Assembly: GCA_039566865.1 (NCBI GenBank)
Contig: CM076947.1
Span: 8,687,501-8,751,500, forward strand
Source of the DNA: Aurelia coerulea
Taxonomy: Eukaryota > Cnidaria > Scyphozoa > Semaeostomeae > Ulmaridae
Direction: 5' to 3'
DNA length: 64,000 nt
How positions within the stretch are numbered: the stretch's first letter is position 1; each line of letters opens with the position of its first letter. Shown here piece after piece: positions 21,247-31,552 of this stretch. The translations under genes and the position numbers were made by a program. The notes below the pieces were generated by a model. That model worked only from the letters and a program-made list of their open reading frames with translations, had not been told where the DNA came from and ran no database searches.

Positions 21247-21834
21247 TGGCGCGCCGTTGCGGCAAAAAATGATAGAATCTTGTGCATGTTGTTTTAAAAA
21301 AATGTGAATGTACAAATATATTTCTGTGCAGGCAAACAATCACTTTTGTGCCTCCATTTCAAAAATTAATCAACACCACCTTCAAACATTTATGTGTGTG
21401 ACAACCCAAATCAGCGTGGGTGCATACAGTTTCACATTTTCGCGAGAAAACAACAACAGTTTATCTTTAGTGTGTGTGTTTCAACAAAAAAACTCCTGTG
21501 TGTGACATCGTAACTTTGTTTCTGTGTGTGTGTCATCAGAACCTTGTGTGGGCAGCACGTCGCGCGTTCCTTCGTAACAACGACAATTTTACTTCAGTGT
21601 GTGTTGTGTGCGTAGTCATACCATGGTGTGTGTTACAGCTAAAAAACTGTTGTGTGTGCAAACAAATTATTGTGTGTGTTGCAAAAATTGGTATAGGCAA
21701 TATCTGACTTCTCTATTCTCTTAGATAATAGGAAGAATGACCTTTGGAGGAAACAAGTAATTTGATATCTGATAACATCGTTCTTTTCTTGATCTGATCC
21801 CTGATTCAATTGTTTGCAGCTGTTTTAGACAAAC
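21247..21834. repeat. Left terminal inverted repeat of the 12.8-kb element
   Basis: About 588 bp, matching 33,431-34,015 in reverse complement. It contains many TTGTGTGTG words, which may be transposase-binding repeats. It ends at the GTTTTAGACAAAC motif, 63 bp before the ligase start codon, so the promoter probably lies in the repeat. Confidence 0.88.
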
Positions 21835-21896
21835 TGGGCAGGGTGTAATTGGTTTAAGTTGGTGTAGTTCAGCCTTATTTTCCACGTTGATTCAAG

Positions 21897-22128
21897 ATGG
21901 ACGAAGATGGTGAACGCGAAAGATCGATCGTTGAAAATCTAATGAGAGCGGCTGCTAGGATTTCGAATCTTAGCCAGAGGCAAAGTATGCCGAATAATCA
22001 ATTGCAGCAGAGTGTTGGCGTGTAGGAGTACGTTGCAAATGCATTTCCAACTGCACGTGGTCGAAATACCAACACATCTGGAGGATCTGGAGGAGGGCAG
22101 ACATCTGGATTACCAGGTTCTAGTGCAG
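21897..22128 (+). CDS. HECT ligase, exon 1 (in-frame TAG at codon 43)
   Basis: The ATG at 21,897 opens MDEDGERERSIVENLMRAAA, a charged N terminus like those of animal G2E3-like ligases encoded by multicopy genes. Codon 43 (22,023-22,025) is TAG. Beyond it the frame continues for 34 codons with a Gly/Ser-rich stretch to a donor (TGCAG, then GTAAGAAAC). The exon is 232 nt, leaving phase 1, which joins in frame to the acceptor at 27,644. The stop is most simply a point mutation in a glutamine codon (CAG to TAG). If real, it would disable this copy unless translation starts downstream. Confidence 0.6.
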
Positions 22129-22304
22129 GTAAGAAACGATTTGAAATTGCAAGTTGAAAGGTAGCCTGTTACCTCCTGTGACCCGCGGGGGGGGGGGGGT
22201 ACTTGACCAGGTTTTCGTCGGGGACGTGCCATCGAAGCTTCAAAAACATACCCATACCTTGTACCAATTTTCCAAAAAAGTATACCCGACCTCATACTTA
22301 TAGC

Positions 22305-22790
22305 AAAGAGCAGAAATGTTTCGACCGCTGTGCAAAGTGCTTTTTGCGTCTGCACAAGCCGCCAAAAACAGAAAGGTGGGAGAGGGGTGAATTTCTGGGG
22401 ACTGCACGCAGTTGCGAAGGAATCTATTGTGATCCAGGCCTCTTGAGACGCGGCTTGAGTTTGAGAACACGCCGAATGTGTCGAGGAGGGGATCAAATAT
22501 GGCTGAAACAATCATCGACCCTGGAAAGCTTCGATAAAAATGGAGATTTACTTTTCTTGGGCCGAAGGCGATATTTAGCAAGGAAAAATGAAAAAAGAGA
22601 TATGGATTTTGTGGAAAAACTAGTGGCTGCCGCAAGCTGAACGTTTGTGGATTTTATCTGCAGGATATGAGCATCACTTTGGGGCAGATCAGTATTCTTG
22701 AAAAATTGGCTAAGTGTTTCAATTTTTGCCATAAAGTTAGGGCTGTTTTCGATGACGAAAAATATCTCTTGTTTGTTTACATGTAAACAG
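22305..22790. repeat. Dispersed repeat, copy 1
   Basis: About 480 bp that recurs at 37,676-38,155 in the same orientation with high similarity, including GGAATCTATTGTGATCCAGG and TAGTGGCTGCCGCAAGC. A second diverged TAGTGGCTGCCGCAAA word lies near 22,999. It is non-coding, and the open frames across it have no domain. It lies in the ligase intron. Confidence 0.75.
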
Positions 22791-23967
22791 GCAGCTTGTA
22801 GGAGGGTCTAAACAATGAATATGCCATGGAAATTTTTATCCCAGCTTCGTTTGGATGGATAATTTCATGAATCGTATTCCGATCATTTATCCTGGCTTTC
22901 TTTGTCCACAAAAATGTTTAATTTCTTAACACAGGTCATTTTCTAATGGGAAAGAGGGAAAATTTAGTAGCCCCAGAAAACTGAAATTTGCGCAAAATCT
23001 AGTGGCTGCCGCAAAACGAAACTATCATCACTGTGTTGGCGAGATGTTCAGCTTCAAATTTCTCAAACCAGTTCTTGTCGAAAAATTGGCTAACATTGTT
23101 AATTTTCGTGTTTTAGTTTGTAAACACTTGAACAAAATACGGCATCCATGCCTAGGCCATTCTATTGTCTTAGCATTCTTTCTGTTGTTGTCGCTGGATG
23201 GCCTTTTGTTTTTCGGTCCTGCCTTTTTGTACTCAGACAGAGTCTCCTCGTGCTCTGATGCTCTATTACCTTGTTTCATCATGTTTTACAACAACTATTT
23301 GCCTCACTTATGCACAATAAAATTAAAATTTAGATTGTCAACTTATTACTTATTTGCTTTGAGTTCCTATTTTCATATCAAAATACCAGAATTTATTTGT
23401 GATCGATTCACCTTCAAATGACCCGCATTTGGTTGCTGCTTAGCATAAAAGCATATACAGTTCTTTTACAAATTTAGCAGTAATTCCACAATGTTGTGTC
23501 AGTTATTGCAGTTATTACCCATCGCCAGTTTTTTTTATCTCTGATTTTTACAATTGGGCACTTTGTGGAAAGAACAGTTTGATGAGAAATCTCTAATTCT
23601 CCTTTATTTTTTCTCAGATACTGCAACATCAAATATGCTTGCTCCTGATACAACACCTCCAATTTGCAAATTTTTGCTGGACCCTGCAAGATGTTCAAGA
23701 CAGGATTCCCAAAAGAAGAATGGACACTGTTTGAATAGGGTGGATTTTAGCAAATCTTGAGGCATTGAAATATCTCCATTTCAACTTGTGTAAAGATTTC
23801 CAAGTAGGTAAAAAATTTCCAAGGAGTGTCAGATTGATTCCTTTCCTGCTTCTAAGGTTTGAATGATTCTAAATAAGTTGGTGATGTGGAATGCAGCTGT
23901 AAAGTCTTAAGGCATTTTTCTGTGACTACACCTGATAATTGTTGTATTTTCTTGTTTGAAATCCTTA
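22791..23967. other. Ligase intron sequence, no gene recognised
   Basis: AT-rich intron DNA. An acceptor-like TTCTCAG at 23,613-23,619 precedes an open stretch of about 45 codons (to 23,757), but the phase and sequence do not fit the ligase, and the direct join from exon 1 to 27,645 is in frame without it. Confidence 0.45.
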
Positions 23968-24278
23968 GCTACCTGTACAAAAATACAAGGCTAAACTAGC
24001 CCTTGTACCGGCCAAGTTTTAGCCTTGTAGAGGGGATTATGACCTTGTTATGACCTTGTACTAACCTTGGAAGAAAACTACAAGGCTATCGGTAAGATTC
24101 CAAGCTGCAACCAGTCTAACACAAGGTTTCCACAAGGCTTCTACAAGGCTAATTAGCATTTTTCAAGCCATTTACAAGGTTACAGCAAGGCTATTCTAGG
24201 CTATAACAAGGTTACAAGGCCATAACTACAAGGCTTGTACATGGCTATTACATGGCCTTGTATTTTCGTACAGGTAGC
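23968..24278. mobile_element. Non-autonomous inverted-repeat element with ACAAGGCT words
   Basis: The ends are GCTACCTGTACAAAAATAC and its complement GTATTTTCGTACAGGTAGC. The interior is dense in ACAAGGCT/AGCCTTGT words. No convincing target duplication was seen. It is nested in the ligase intron. Confidence 0.7.
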
Positions 24279-24548
24279 CAAAAATAGTAGGATCTTGTAA
24301 ATTTGGAATTTTGTTGAAACTGTATTTTACAATTAGGCATTAGATTGAAAGATCCAGAATAGAAAATTATGCTCCAGATGGGGGGGGGGGGAGGGGCGGA
24401 ACTTTTATCAAGATGCATTGTATTCCAATTAAGAATTTTAATGATTTTGTAAGGATTCAATCAGGATGCCATGTATTAAATGGTAATAATTCCTCACTGC
24501 CATCTTTGAAGTAGTCAGTGCCTGATGAAAAAGGTGATGAGTTTGAAG

Positions 24549-24692
24549 CAGAGGTGTAGGAACCATGGGGGCACTGGGAGCACATGCCCCCCAAATTGTG
24601 CAATTATGATGAAAAAGTGTCCTTTTTGTTTCGGGAAGTGTCTATCCTTGTAGTGTTATGCCCCCAAGTTTCAGATGCTTCCTACGGCTCTG
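24549..24692. mobile_element. 144-bp hAT-type MITE with 8-bp target duplication
   Basis: The ends are CAGAGGTGTAGGAACC and the complement of CAGAGCCGTAGGAAGC. It is flanked by a perfect 8-bp direct repeat GTTTGAAG (24,541-24,548 and 24,693-24,700). An 8-bp duplication with CAG-starting ends is typical of hAT elements. Confidence 0.88.
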
Positions 24693-25694
24693 GTTTGAAG
24701 GAGTACTGTATTGCAGCACATTGGCTCCTAAAAACAATTGTATCCTATTGTTATAAAACTGGCACCATTTCGTACCTCAGAAGCACATTGTGACAGAGTT
24801 TACCAACAGGATGTCATTTTGCTTTTAGGAGTCAATCACCAGCGCACATTTAATACCAACATTCAGTCTAAATCAGTTGCTAGAATTTAAAGGAATGGGA
24901 TATGCCCCCACCCCCCCTTCTTCAAGAAGAGAACTCTGCTTTCTGCTTGTTGCCCAAATTTAGGCAAGAAAAACATCCAGAACTGTGATTGTAGCCCTAG
25001 CCTCCATCTCCTCTTTTTATCTGCTTCACACAAAATGAAAGGGAGTATGCAATACAATGATCACCTAATTATTTTGCTATATCGAGGAAATCCAGTAAAA
25101 AATGTTCGTGCTCCATTGCCATGCTATCATTCAATTTTTGGCTCTTCGAGTTTGGTCTGCATCCACCACTGGCCTGGATGTTTCTGGTTGAATTTGAAAG
25201 GAGCCTAGTATTTGTTGAGGATACCGAGGACTGCCCCTTTTGTCTAAGCCTTTAGTTATGCTGGTAAAGTTCTAAGCAGATCAACAGCTGGGAAACCTAT
25301 TACCATGCGCGAGAATCTCTTTGTTTCTTTGCTAATCCTTGTTTGGATTGTGGTTCGAGTCTCCGCCCACACTCTTTTCACAAACTAAACATGCTCTCTG
25401 CGCATGATCACAGGTTTCCTTTTTGGGGGATAACCATTGCTTGGAACTTTGATGGTTCGTATCCCCAACAAGTATTGAAACTAAAATTGATTGATAACAA
25501 TCTTTTGCTGGACGTTGTGAAATAAGCTACAAATAGTCAGTTCTTCATTTCGATCGTCGCTGCTAGCTATAGCATCAGCTGATCCAATTTCTGCTTTCTA
25601 CCGTTGTGATTGTCACATGATCACTTCGCCTCGTTTCCAGGAGCCATGCATGACCCTCCTGCGCGCGCATATGAAACATTTCTGGTCTTTGCTC

Positions 25695-25800
25695 ATACTT
25701 ATACCAAAATCGCTAAGATCGATACTGTTCCTTGTACCAAAATCGTGAAAATCGATACCGTTCCTTATACCAAAATCGCACAAATCCACACTCTTCCCGA
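25695..25800. repeat. Minisatellite, about 36-bp unit
   Basis: Three imperfect copies of a unit with TACCAAAATCG and ATCGATAC(T/C)GTTCCTT. It lies inside the ligase intron. A similar word string near 22,245-22,300 suggests the same repeat source. Confidence 0.7.
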
Positions 25801-26639
25801 TGGCATGTCTCCGTACACAAAATCACAGGGAGCCCAGGAATAATTAGTAAATTCTGAAAAAAGTGCTGCGTAGGAAGATATGAAAAACGCTACGTAGGAA
25901 ACTGCGAATGAAATGCAAAGGTGAGAGAGGCGAGAAAAGAGAAAAGAGTTTCTTCTTCCCCCCGCAGCGCCCTTTACCTTTATCATTTTTGTATACTTGG
26001 ACAAGTCCAGGTTTGACCGTAAAACAAACAAGATATTAAAACTACTCTCTGAAAAAATTTTTATATTTGCAAAAATATATGACATATCTTATAGAAAATT
26101 TGGTGAAAGATGCAAAAATGATAGTTAGGAAAAGTCACGAAAAATAATTAGCATAGAAATTATCATAAAAAAGATTCCCAGACAAAACTGGCAGGGGGGA
26201 GGGCAGATAGGGTAAACCCTATCAAGCCTACAGGGGGCAGGGGAGCTAGATTGGTGGCTTTTCTTCTGTTGATTTTTACGAAGTGCACTTACAGCGCGTT
26301 TTTACCCTTCTTACAATCAAAATTAATTTTTTTAGAAAAATTAGATTCATTCCGGGGGGTAAACACGATGAATTTCTGAGAGATAAAACTTCGAAGAAAA
26401 TAAATCCTAATAGAATCTACATCTAATGTGCTAAATGATAAGAGATGAGTTATATACTAATTTTTGTTCTCTATCCGCGATCAATATCTTTCTTTTCTTT
26501 TCTTTAACATTTCTTAAATTTCAAGGCCATTTTGCAACCAAAACCTCTCAAAACATTTAAGGCAAAAGGACATTTCGTTTTCCTACCTCGGAAATCATTG
26601 GAAACATGAATTTCCGTCCTTAGTTTCCAAGAGAAAAAT

Positions 26640-26990
26640 TAGGGAAAGTGTACACTTGTTGCTGTGAATTTCTTACGTGTTTCTTATATTTGTGATGCCG
26701 GAAGTGTAGACTTCATTTAGTTTTGTCAAGAGGGATTCAAAGTTACTTAGTAAGATCGCAAAACAAGTAGATAAGTAGCCTGCATGCAGTCTTTCTGTAA
26801 ATAGGAGAATTCGCACTTAAAATAATTTCTAAACAGTTGCTATAACTGTACAATGTCAAAAAACTTTTGAGTGCGATGGGAAAATTAAAACTGCAAATTA
26901 AAAAATACCTTATCTTTTTAAATGCAGGCAAGGTTGTTTGTTAGCTTTTGAAAAATTGATCCTTCTTATTTAGAGCAGTTTCTTATAAAA
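26640..26990. repeat. TAAGAAAC-type dispersed repeat, inverse copy
   Basis: The reverse complement of blocks at 3,460-3,790 (TTAGTTTTGTCAAGAGGG, AACAGTTGCTATAACTGTAC, GAGTGCGATGGGAAAATTAA). It is non-coding. Confidence 0.65.
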
Positions 26991-27026
26991 ATAGCTAGGT
27001 GTAGACCTGGTCTGTTGTGAAAGTCC

Positions 27027-27432
27027 GGGGGTACTCCCATTATGGCCTAACGGGGAGGGGGTCTAGTCGGTTTGAGGCTCTTACGAAATGGAACAAATGG
27101 CCCTATTTGTCAAGCACATACTACCAATTGGGGGTACTCTAAGATTCCTGGCCAGTTAAAGATTTCACCTCCGTATGCTCCTCCGCATGGTATTATGGTC
27201 GTTGCAGCAATAATCACCAACAAATTTTGAAGTTGTTTTGCTTTTTTCTATCAATGTTTACAATTTAACATTTGAAAACTTGCACAAAATGTTCACAAAT
27301 AGATGCTACCAAATGGCCCAATTTTATGTTCACGAGCTACCATTTGGGGGTTTCTGCAAATAAATACTACCATTTGAGGAGATTTTTCAAAATTTGTTAG
27401 GCCAGAATGAGAGCACACTCTCCCCCCCCCCC
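27027..27432. mobile_element. Non-autonomous inverted-repeat element
   Basis: The left end GGGGGTACTCCCATTATGG, then CCTAAC, faces the right end GTTAGGCCAGAATGAGAGC followed by a C-run. The imperfect inverted repeats are about 25 bp. The G/C runs at the ends resemble the TTAA-type family, but no TTAA was found. It lies in the ligase intron just before exon 2. Confidence 0.55.
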
Positions 27433-27644
27433 ACGGGTGTGAAAGCAAGACCCTAAAACCTGAGTGTAAATCTAGATAAAACTAGGATGCTTGGCAACCA
27501 ATTGCACTAAGGTGTGATTATAATTGGTGAGGTATAATTGGCGAGGACCATGGGTACTAGCAAGCCCAAAATACAAACTATCAAAAATTATCGAAACCAA
27601 TTTAGGGTATTCATATTGTAATATCTTGCTCTACGTTATTGCAG

Positions 27645-29677
27645 GCTCAACAAATTCGTTGCAAAGGCCACCACTCTATGCAGCATACAATACTAATAGA
27701 CAGCGTCAATTTCAAACCAGCAATCGAGGGGGGATTAAGAGAAAAACGTCCTCACAACCAACAACTAAAAAGAAACAGCCAATAGATAGAGTTTGGATCA
27801 AGGACTTGATCTTACTCCCAAGCCCTAAGATGACCAGAGTACCCAAAGGAGCTGCCAGAGAGACTCTATACAACGATGGATTTGTTGTTTCAGGCTTTAA
27901 ACTGCATTCAACTCTTTCTAAAAGGGGCATTGTGCAGATGATTGAAGAACAGTTCTCAGCAGCATTTGCAGGAGTGACAGATGTAGTCAAGTTTACCTTT
28001 GTCCGTGCAGTCGAAAGATCCATTGTCACTGTTAAGAGTCACGAGGAGCTAACTGGAGAAGTGTTGAAACATCTGTCAGGAAACAGGGATCGCCCAATCT
28101 ACATTCGAGCAACAGAAGATCTCATGCACCTTATCAGCAATCCAGAGAGCCTAGACATAGACGTAGATGAAGAAAGTGGTATGGACGGGGAGCTGCCTCC
28201 CATCTCCACATTCCTTGGGAGGAAAGATGGCCAGCAGGGCACTGCTCCTGGCACCCAGACCGTAATTGAGGACTTTTTCCCTGACGAAATGTTGGCACAA
28301 CAGCATCCTATCACAAGTATTTCTGATGCATTGCAAGCACAGCCAACTGCTATCGAGATCAAAGACGACGTAATCAGTAAAAGCACAACTTGTCCTGTTT
28401 GTGAGAAAGAAATTGCAGTCAACATGATAGAAGAGCACGCAAATGCCTGTTTAGAGCTCATGCAGCGACACTCAACTGGGGATACTGAAGTATTAGAGGC
28501 ATCTGCATCATTTGAAGGTACATCGTTTGCCTCGCTTCAAGAAGAGATAGCACATAGAAGCAGGCATTTCATTGATGGAAAGGAGCCACTGAAGTTTGTT
28601 ATTCGTCGCAGTCATCTGACGAAAGATGTACTGAAGAAGTTGGAGTTGTTTTTCAAGCATGACCCACTGAAGCCAATAACCGTTGAGTTCATCGGTGAAG
28701 AGGCGATCGATGAAGGGGGCCCTTTACGTGAACTCTTCACTTCTTTTTACGATGGAGTTGCACAGCTTCTGATGTATGGCCAGGAGAAGCGATACACTTT
28801 TCAGCACGACGTCCACAAACTTGAAAAAGAATGGTTCTACCTATATGGGAAATTCGTTGCTCTAGGATTTCTGATGGGTACTGCTGGCCCTCACAACTTC
28901 TGCTCAGCTCTGGCATCGCATATATTGTCAATAGACCTTCCGCCGTTAAATTTATCAAATGTGCCATGCTTTGATTTAAAGCAAAAGCTAGAACAGGCTG
29001 AGGCGGCACAAACACAAGAAGAGCTGGATCGCATCCTGCAAGACCTTGATGAGCGTTTCGAAGCTGGTTACAATAAACTAGTTATTACTCTGAATGATAA
29101 GAGGGATCTTGTGCACAAGGTTACAAAGCATTGGATGATAACTCGCCAGTTGCAGGAAGTAGAACAGTTCCTGCGAGGAATACAATCAAATGGTGTGCTT
29201 GATATGCTCAAGCGCCATAAAGATGAGTCTATAATGGAATTTATCTACGATGCAAAGCATTTGACCGCAAGAAAGATTCAAGATATCTTCCGAATTGTCT
29301 ATTCCGAGGATGAAGATAAAAAGGGAAGAGAGCAAGATGTTGCATACAACTGGTGCAACTTTCTCGACGAGTTAGAGCAGCATGCTGTAGAGGAAGTGAA
29401 GGTTAGCGATTTTCTTGCAGACGAAGGGGAGAAGAGCCTATCAATGAAGCTTGAAGACGTCCTGTTCTTCCTAACAGGCTCAAAATTCCTTCCTTCCGTC
29501 AGAATGGGAACTGGAAGGATTATATTCGACCATGATTCTCTACAAGAAAGGCGCATCTCTGTCAGTACATGTGCATTGAAAATCATATTTCCCATCTGCG
29601 AGCGTTACACGAATGAAGAATTTACCAAAAATATCATGGAGGACATCATATCTGCACCAGGTTTTGGGATGGTCTAG
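27645..29677 (+). CDS. HECT-type E3 ubiquitin ligase, exon 2 (main coding exon)
   Basis: This exon encodes residues 78-754 of the spliced protein, joined to exon 1 through the acceptor TTATTGCAG at 27,644. Residues 80-140 are basic and disordered. Residues 140-240 form a conserved N-terminal region (VPKGAARETLYNDGFVVSGF; PIYIRATEDL). Residues 327-346 form a C-x2-C-x11-H-x3-C zinc finger (CPVCEKEI...EEHANAC), like UBZ4/RAD18 ubiquitin-binding fingers. From about 394 to the end is a HECT domain with EFIGEEAIDEGGPLRELF and the C-terminal STCALKI motif. C720 in that motif is the catalytic cysteine that would carry ubiquitin. The exon has no stop or frameshift. Relatives are annotated as G2/M phase-specific E3 ligase-like in fish and cnidarians, often in many copies. 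Here the gene lies inside a transposon. Its targets are unknown. Candidates are the transposase or host defence proteins, which is speculation. Confidence 0.87.
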
Positions 29678-29830
29678 TGAATGATAGAGATTTTAAAGAG
29701 AAAAGTTTACGGGGTTTACTTTAATACGATGCTTTTATGTTATAAGATATGTTTATATGAGGATTTACTTTCCTTCTGTCCGCAAGCAATGGTGTTGTAG
29801 CATTAAAATCAAATCAACACAGATGTAGTA

Positions 29831-30237
29831 CAGTAAATCCCCGCATATAAGAACCTACTTTTTTGGCCGCTAGGCTTTAAAGGTACTAAAACTAATGTCA
29901 AGGTATAAAGGTTCTTATTTGAAGAGTACCTTGCGTAGGCCGTTTTAGAACCTCAACCACAGATGTTCAGCCCCATTATTTGATTTGGCAAACTTATACT
30001 GTACCTAATAACCAGTTCTAAGCTTACAAACAGCAGGGGAGGAGATTCAAACTTTAACAGCCCATTGAGAAAAAAATCAACTTGATAATGACAATCCAAA
30101 ATTTACCTTGCTACCCCTGCTATAAGAACATCTTTTATGTCAGACTGAAGTAGGTTCTTAATGACAAGGTGCATAAGTAAGGAAAAACAGCCTCTGTGTT
30201 CTTATTTGTGTAGGTTCTTATTTGCGGGGATTTACTG
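29831..30237. mobile_element. Non-autonomous inverted-repeat element (TA-flanked)
   Basis: It starts CAGTAAATCCCCGCATATAA and ends TTTGCGGGGATTTACTG, with TA on both sides. About 28 bp of terminal inverted repeat extends inward (AAGAACCTAC). It lies 154 bp after the ligase stop codon. The termini resemble the element at 3,796-4,229. It is non-coding. Confidence 0.78.
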
Positions 30238-30268
30238 TAGGCCTTGTGACAAATTGTCACAAGGCCTA
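30238..30268. repeat. 31-bp perfect palindrome
   Basis: TAGGCCTTGTGACAA and its complement meet around a single central A. It abuts the right end of the TA-flanked element. As RNA it would form a 15-bp hairpin, and as DNA a cruciform. It is probably a footprint or a duplicated element end. Confidence 0.75.
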
Positions 30269-31552
30269 CAGTGACAAATGTATCATGTCCGTTTTGGAGA
30301 TCTTGCTTCAAACCAACATGACATAACCTTTGCTAAAAAAGGACAACAATCATTGGAGTACGCAGGTACCCTAGTTAGTTAAGTGTATCTCTAACTTTTC
30401 CCTTAGATACCTGGCTATCTTAGAAATTTTGTGAAAGCTCTTTACCCCTTTAACCAAGGATAACATTTGCCCGAAATATTGGCAACAAGCATTTTGACAA
30501 TCGAATAACTTATCTCCAAACTGTTATGACAGGAATGTTGTTTAGGTGGCAAATTATAGGTGGTTCTTTAGGTGGAATGTCTATCTTTGGGTGGCAAATT
30601 ATTGGATGTACCTTCTTGGTTACAAACTATTTTGAAGACCCAATTATAATCACTTCACCAATGCATACGACTTAGGTTGACTTCCGAGCCTCGAAAATTG
30701 TACCCAAATTGGAGGTTGTACCCACATGCCAATTCTAACTTGTCCTAGTAAATGAAATCATTTCTCAAATGAGGTCTTTAGAGCAGCCACGTGCAAATAC
30801 ATGGTGAACTGAGAGTTGAATTTCTAATAAGCAGTCTTTTGTAAAGAAATACATGTAGAAGAATATGGATCGTACGCAAGTTCCAGTCACAGGCACATAT
30901 TTTGTGTTTGCACATATACAGTTGCTACTTATGCGGTAAATTTAACTGTTTTCCCAACAACATTTGCATGTTTTGTTTGACATATCTTTTTAGAGAGAAG
31001 AATTCTGAGCATTTTGTTGATTCACTTACTGTTATGTAAATGTTGTGTTTATGTTAAATAACCTAATTATTGGTTTTTCCTCAGTAACTCTCTGCCCATA
31101 AAAGCACTTAATTCGTACTGCATGAAACTAGGATCAGCTTTACCATCCTTACTTATTCGCCCATCCCCCCAAAAATGTGTCCCGTTTGTACGCCTTCTGT
31201 GGAGGAGCTGTACCTTCTATCGGCTCACTCTTAATACAGTTGCATGGGATAGGTGTCAACGTAGAGTTTGGGATCTTGTTTGGGCCATAGTTGTGCCTCT
31301 GTCCCATAAATCAGTGGTTGCTGATTTATGACACAAGAGAAGCATAAAAAGCAGGTAGTTGCTCTGAAGAAGTAATGACCTCTCATTTCAGTAAGCAAGT
31401 TTTTAAATCTTGACTTTTTATCCCGAATTGCCCCGGTCTACACTTTATAAAAAAACGAGACAAATGAGATCAAAGCTACTCCACAACAGCCAAACAAAAA
31501 GGCAACAGTTCTGAGGTGATCATGTGGTATTAGATAAGGAACTGCATTACGT
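30269..31552. other. Spacer between convergent ligase and transposase genes
   Basis: AT-rich, with no recognisable gene or terminal repeat. It probably contains the 3' ends of both convergent transcripts. No poly(A) signal could be assigned confidently. Confidence 0.5.

Noticed and set aside
21308..21505. Open frame in the left inverted repeat with a near-identical twin at 33,757-33,954
   Set aside because: The two frames are the same inverted-repeat DNA read from each end. The peptide has no domain, and similarity is explained by the repeat itself.
22203..22640. Overlapping plus- and minus-strand open frames of more than 130 codons
   Set aside because: They fall in a dispersed non-coding repeat that recurs at 37,676-38,155 with frame-disrupting differences. 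No domain was recognised.
23620..23760. Possible extra ligase exon after TTCTCAG
   Set aside because: Exon 1 joins 27,645 in frame without it, the phase does not fit, and the sequence has no resemblance to the ligase family.
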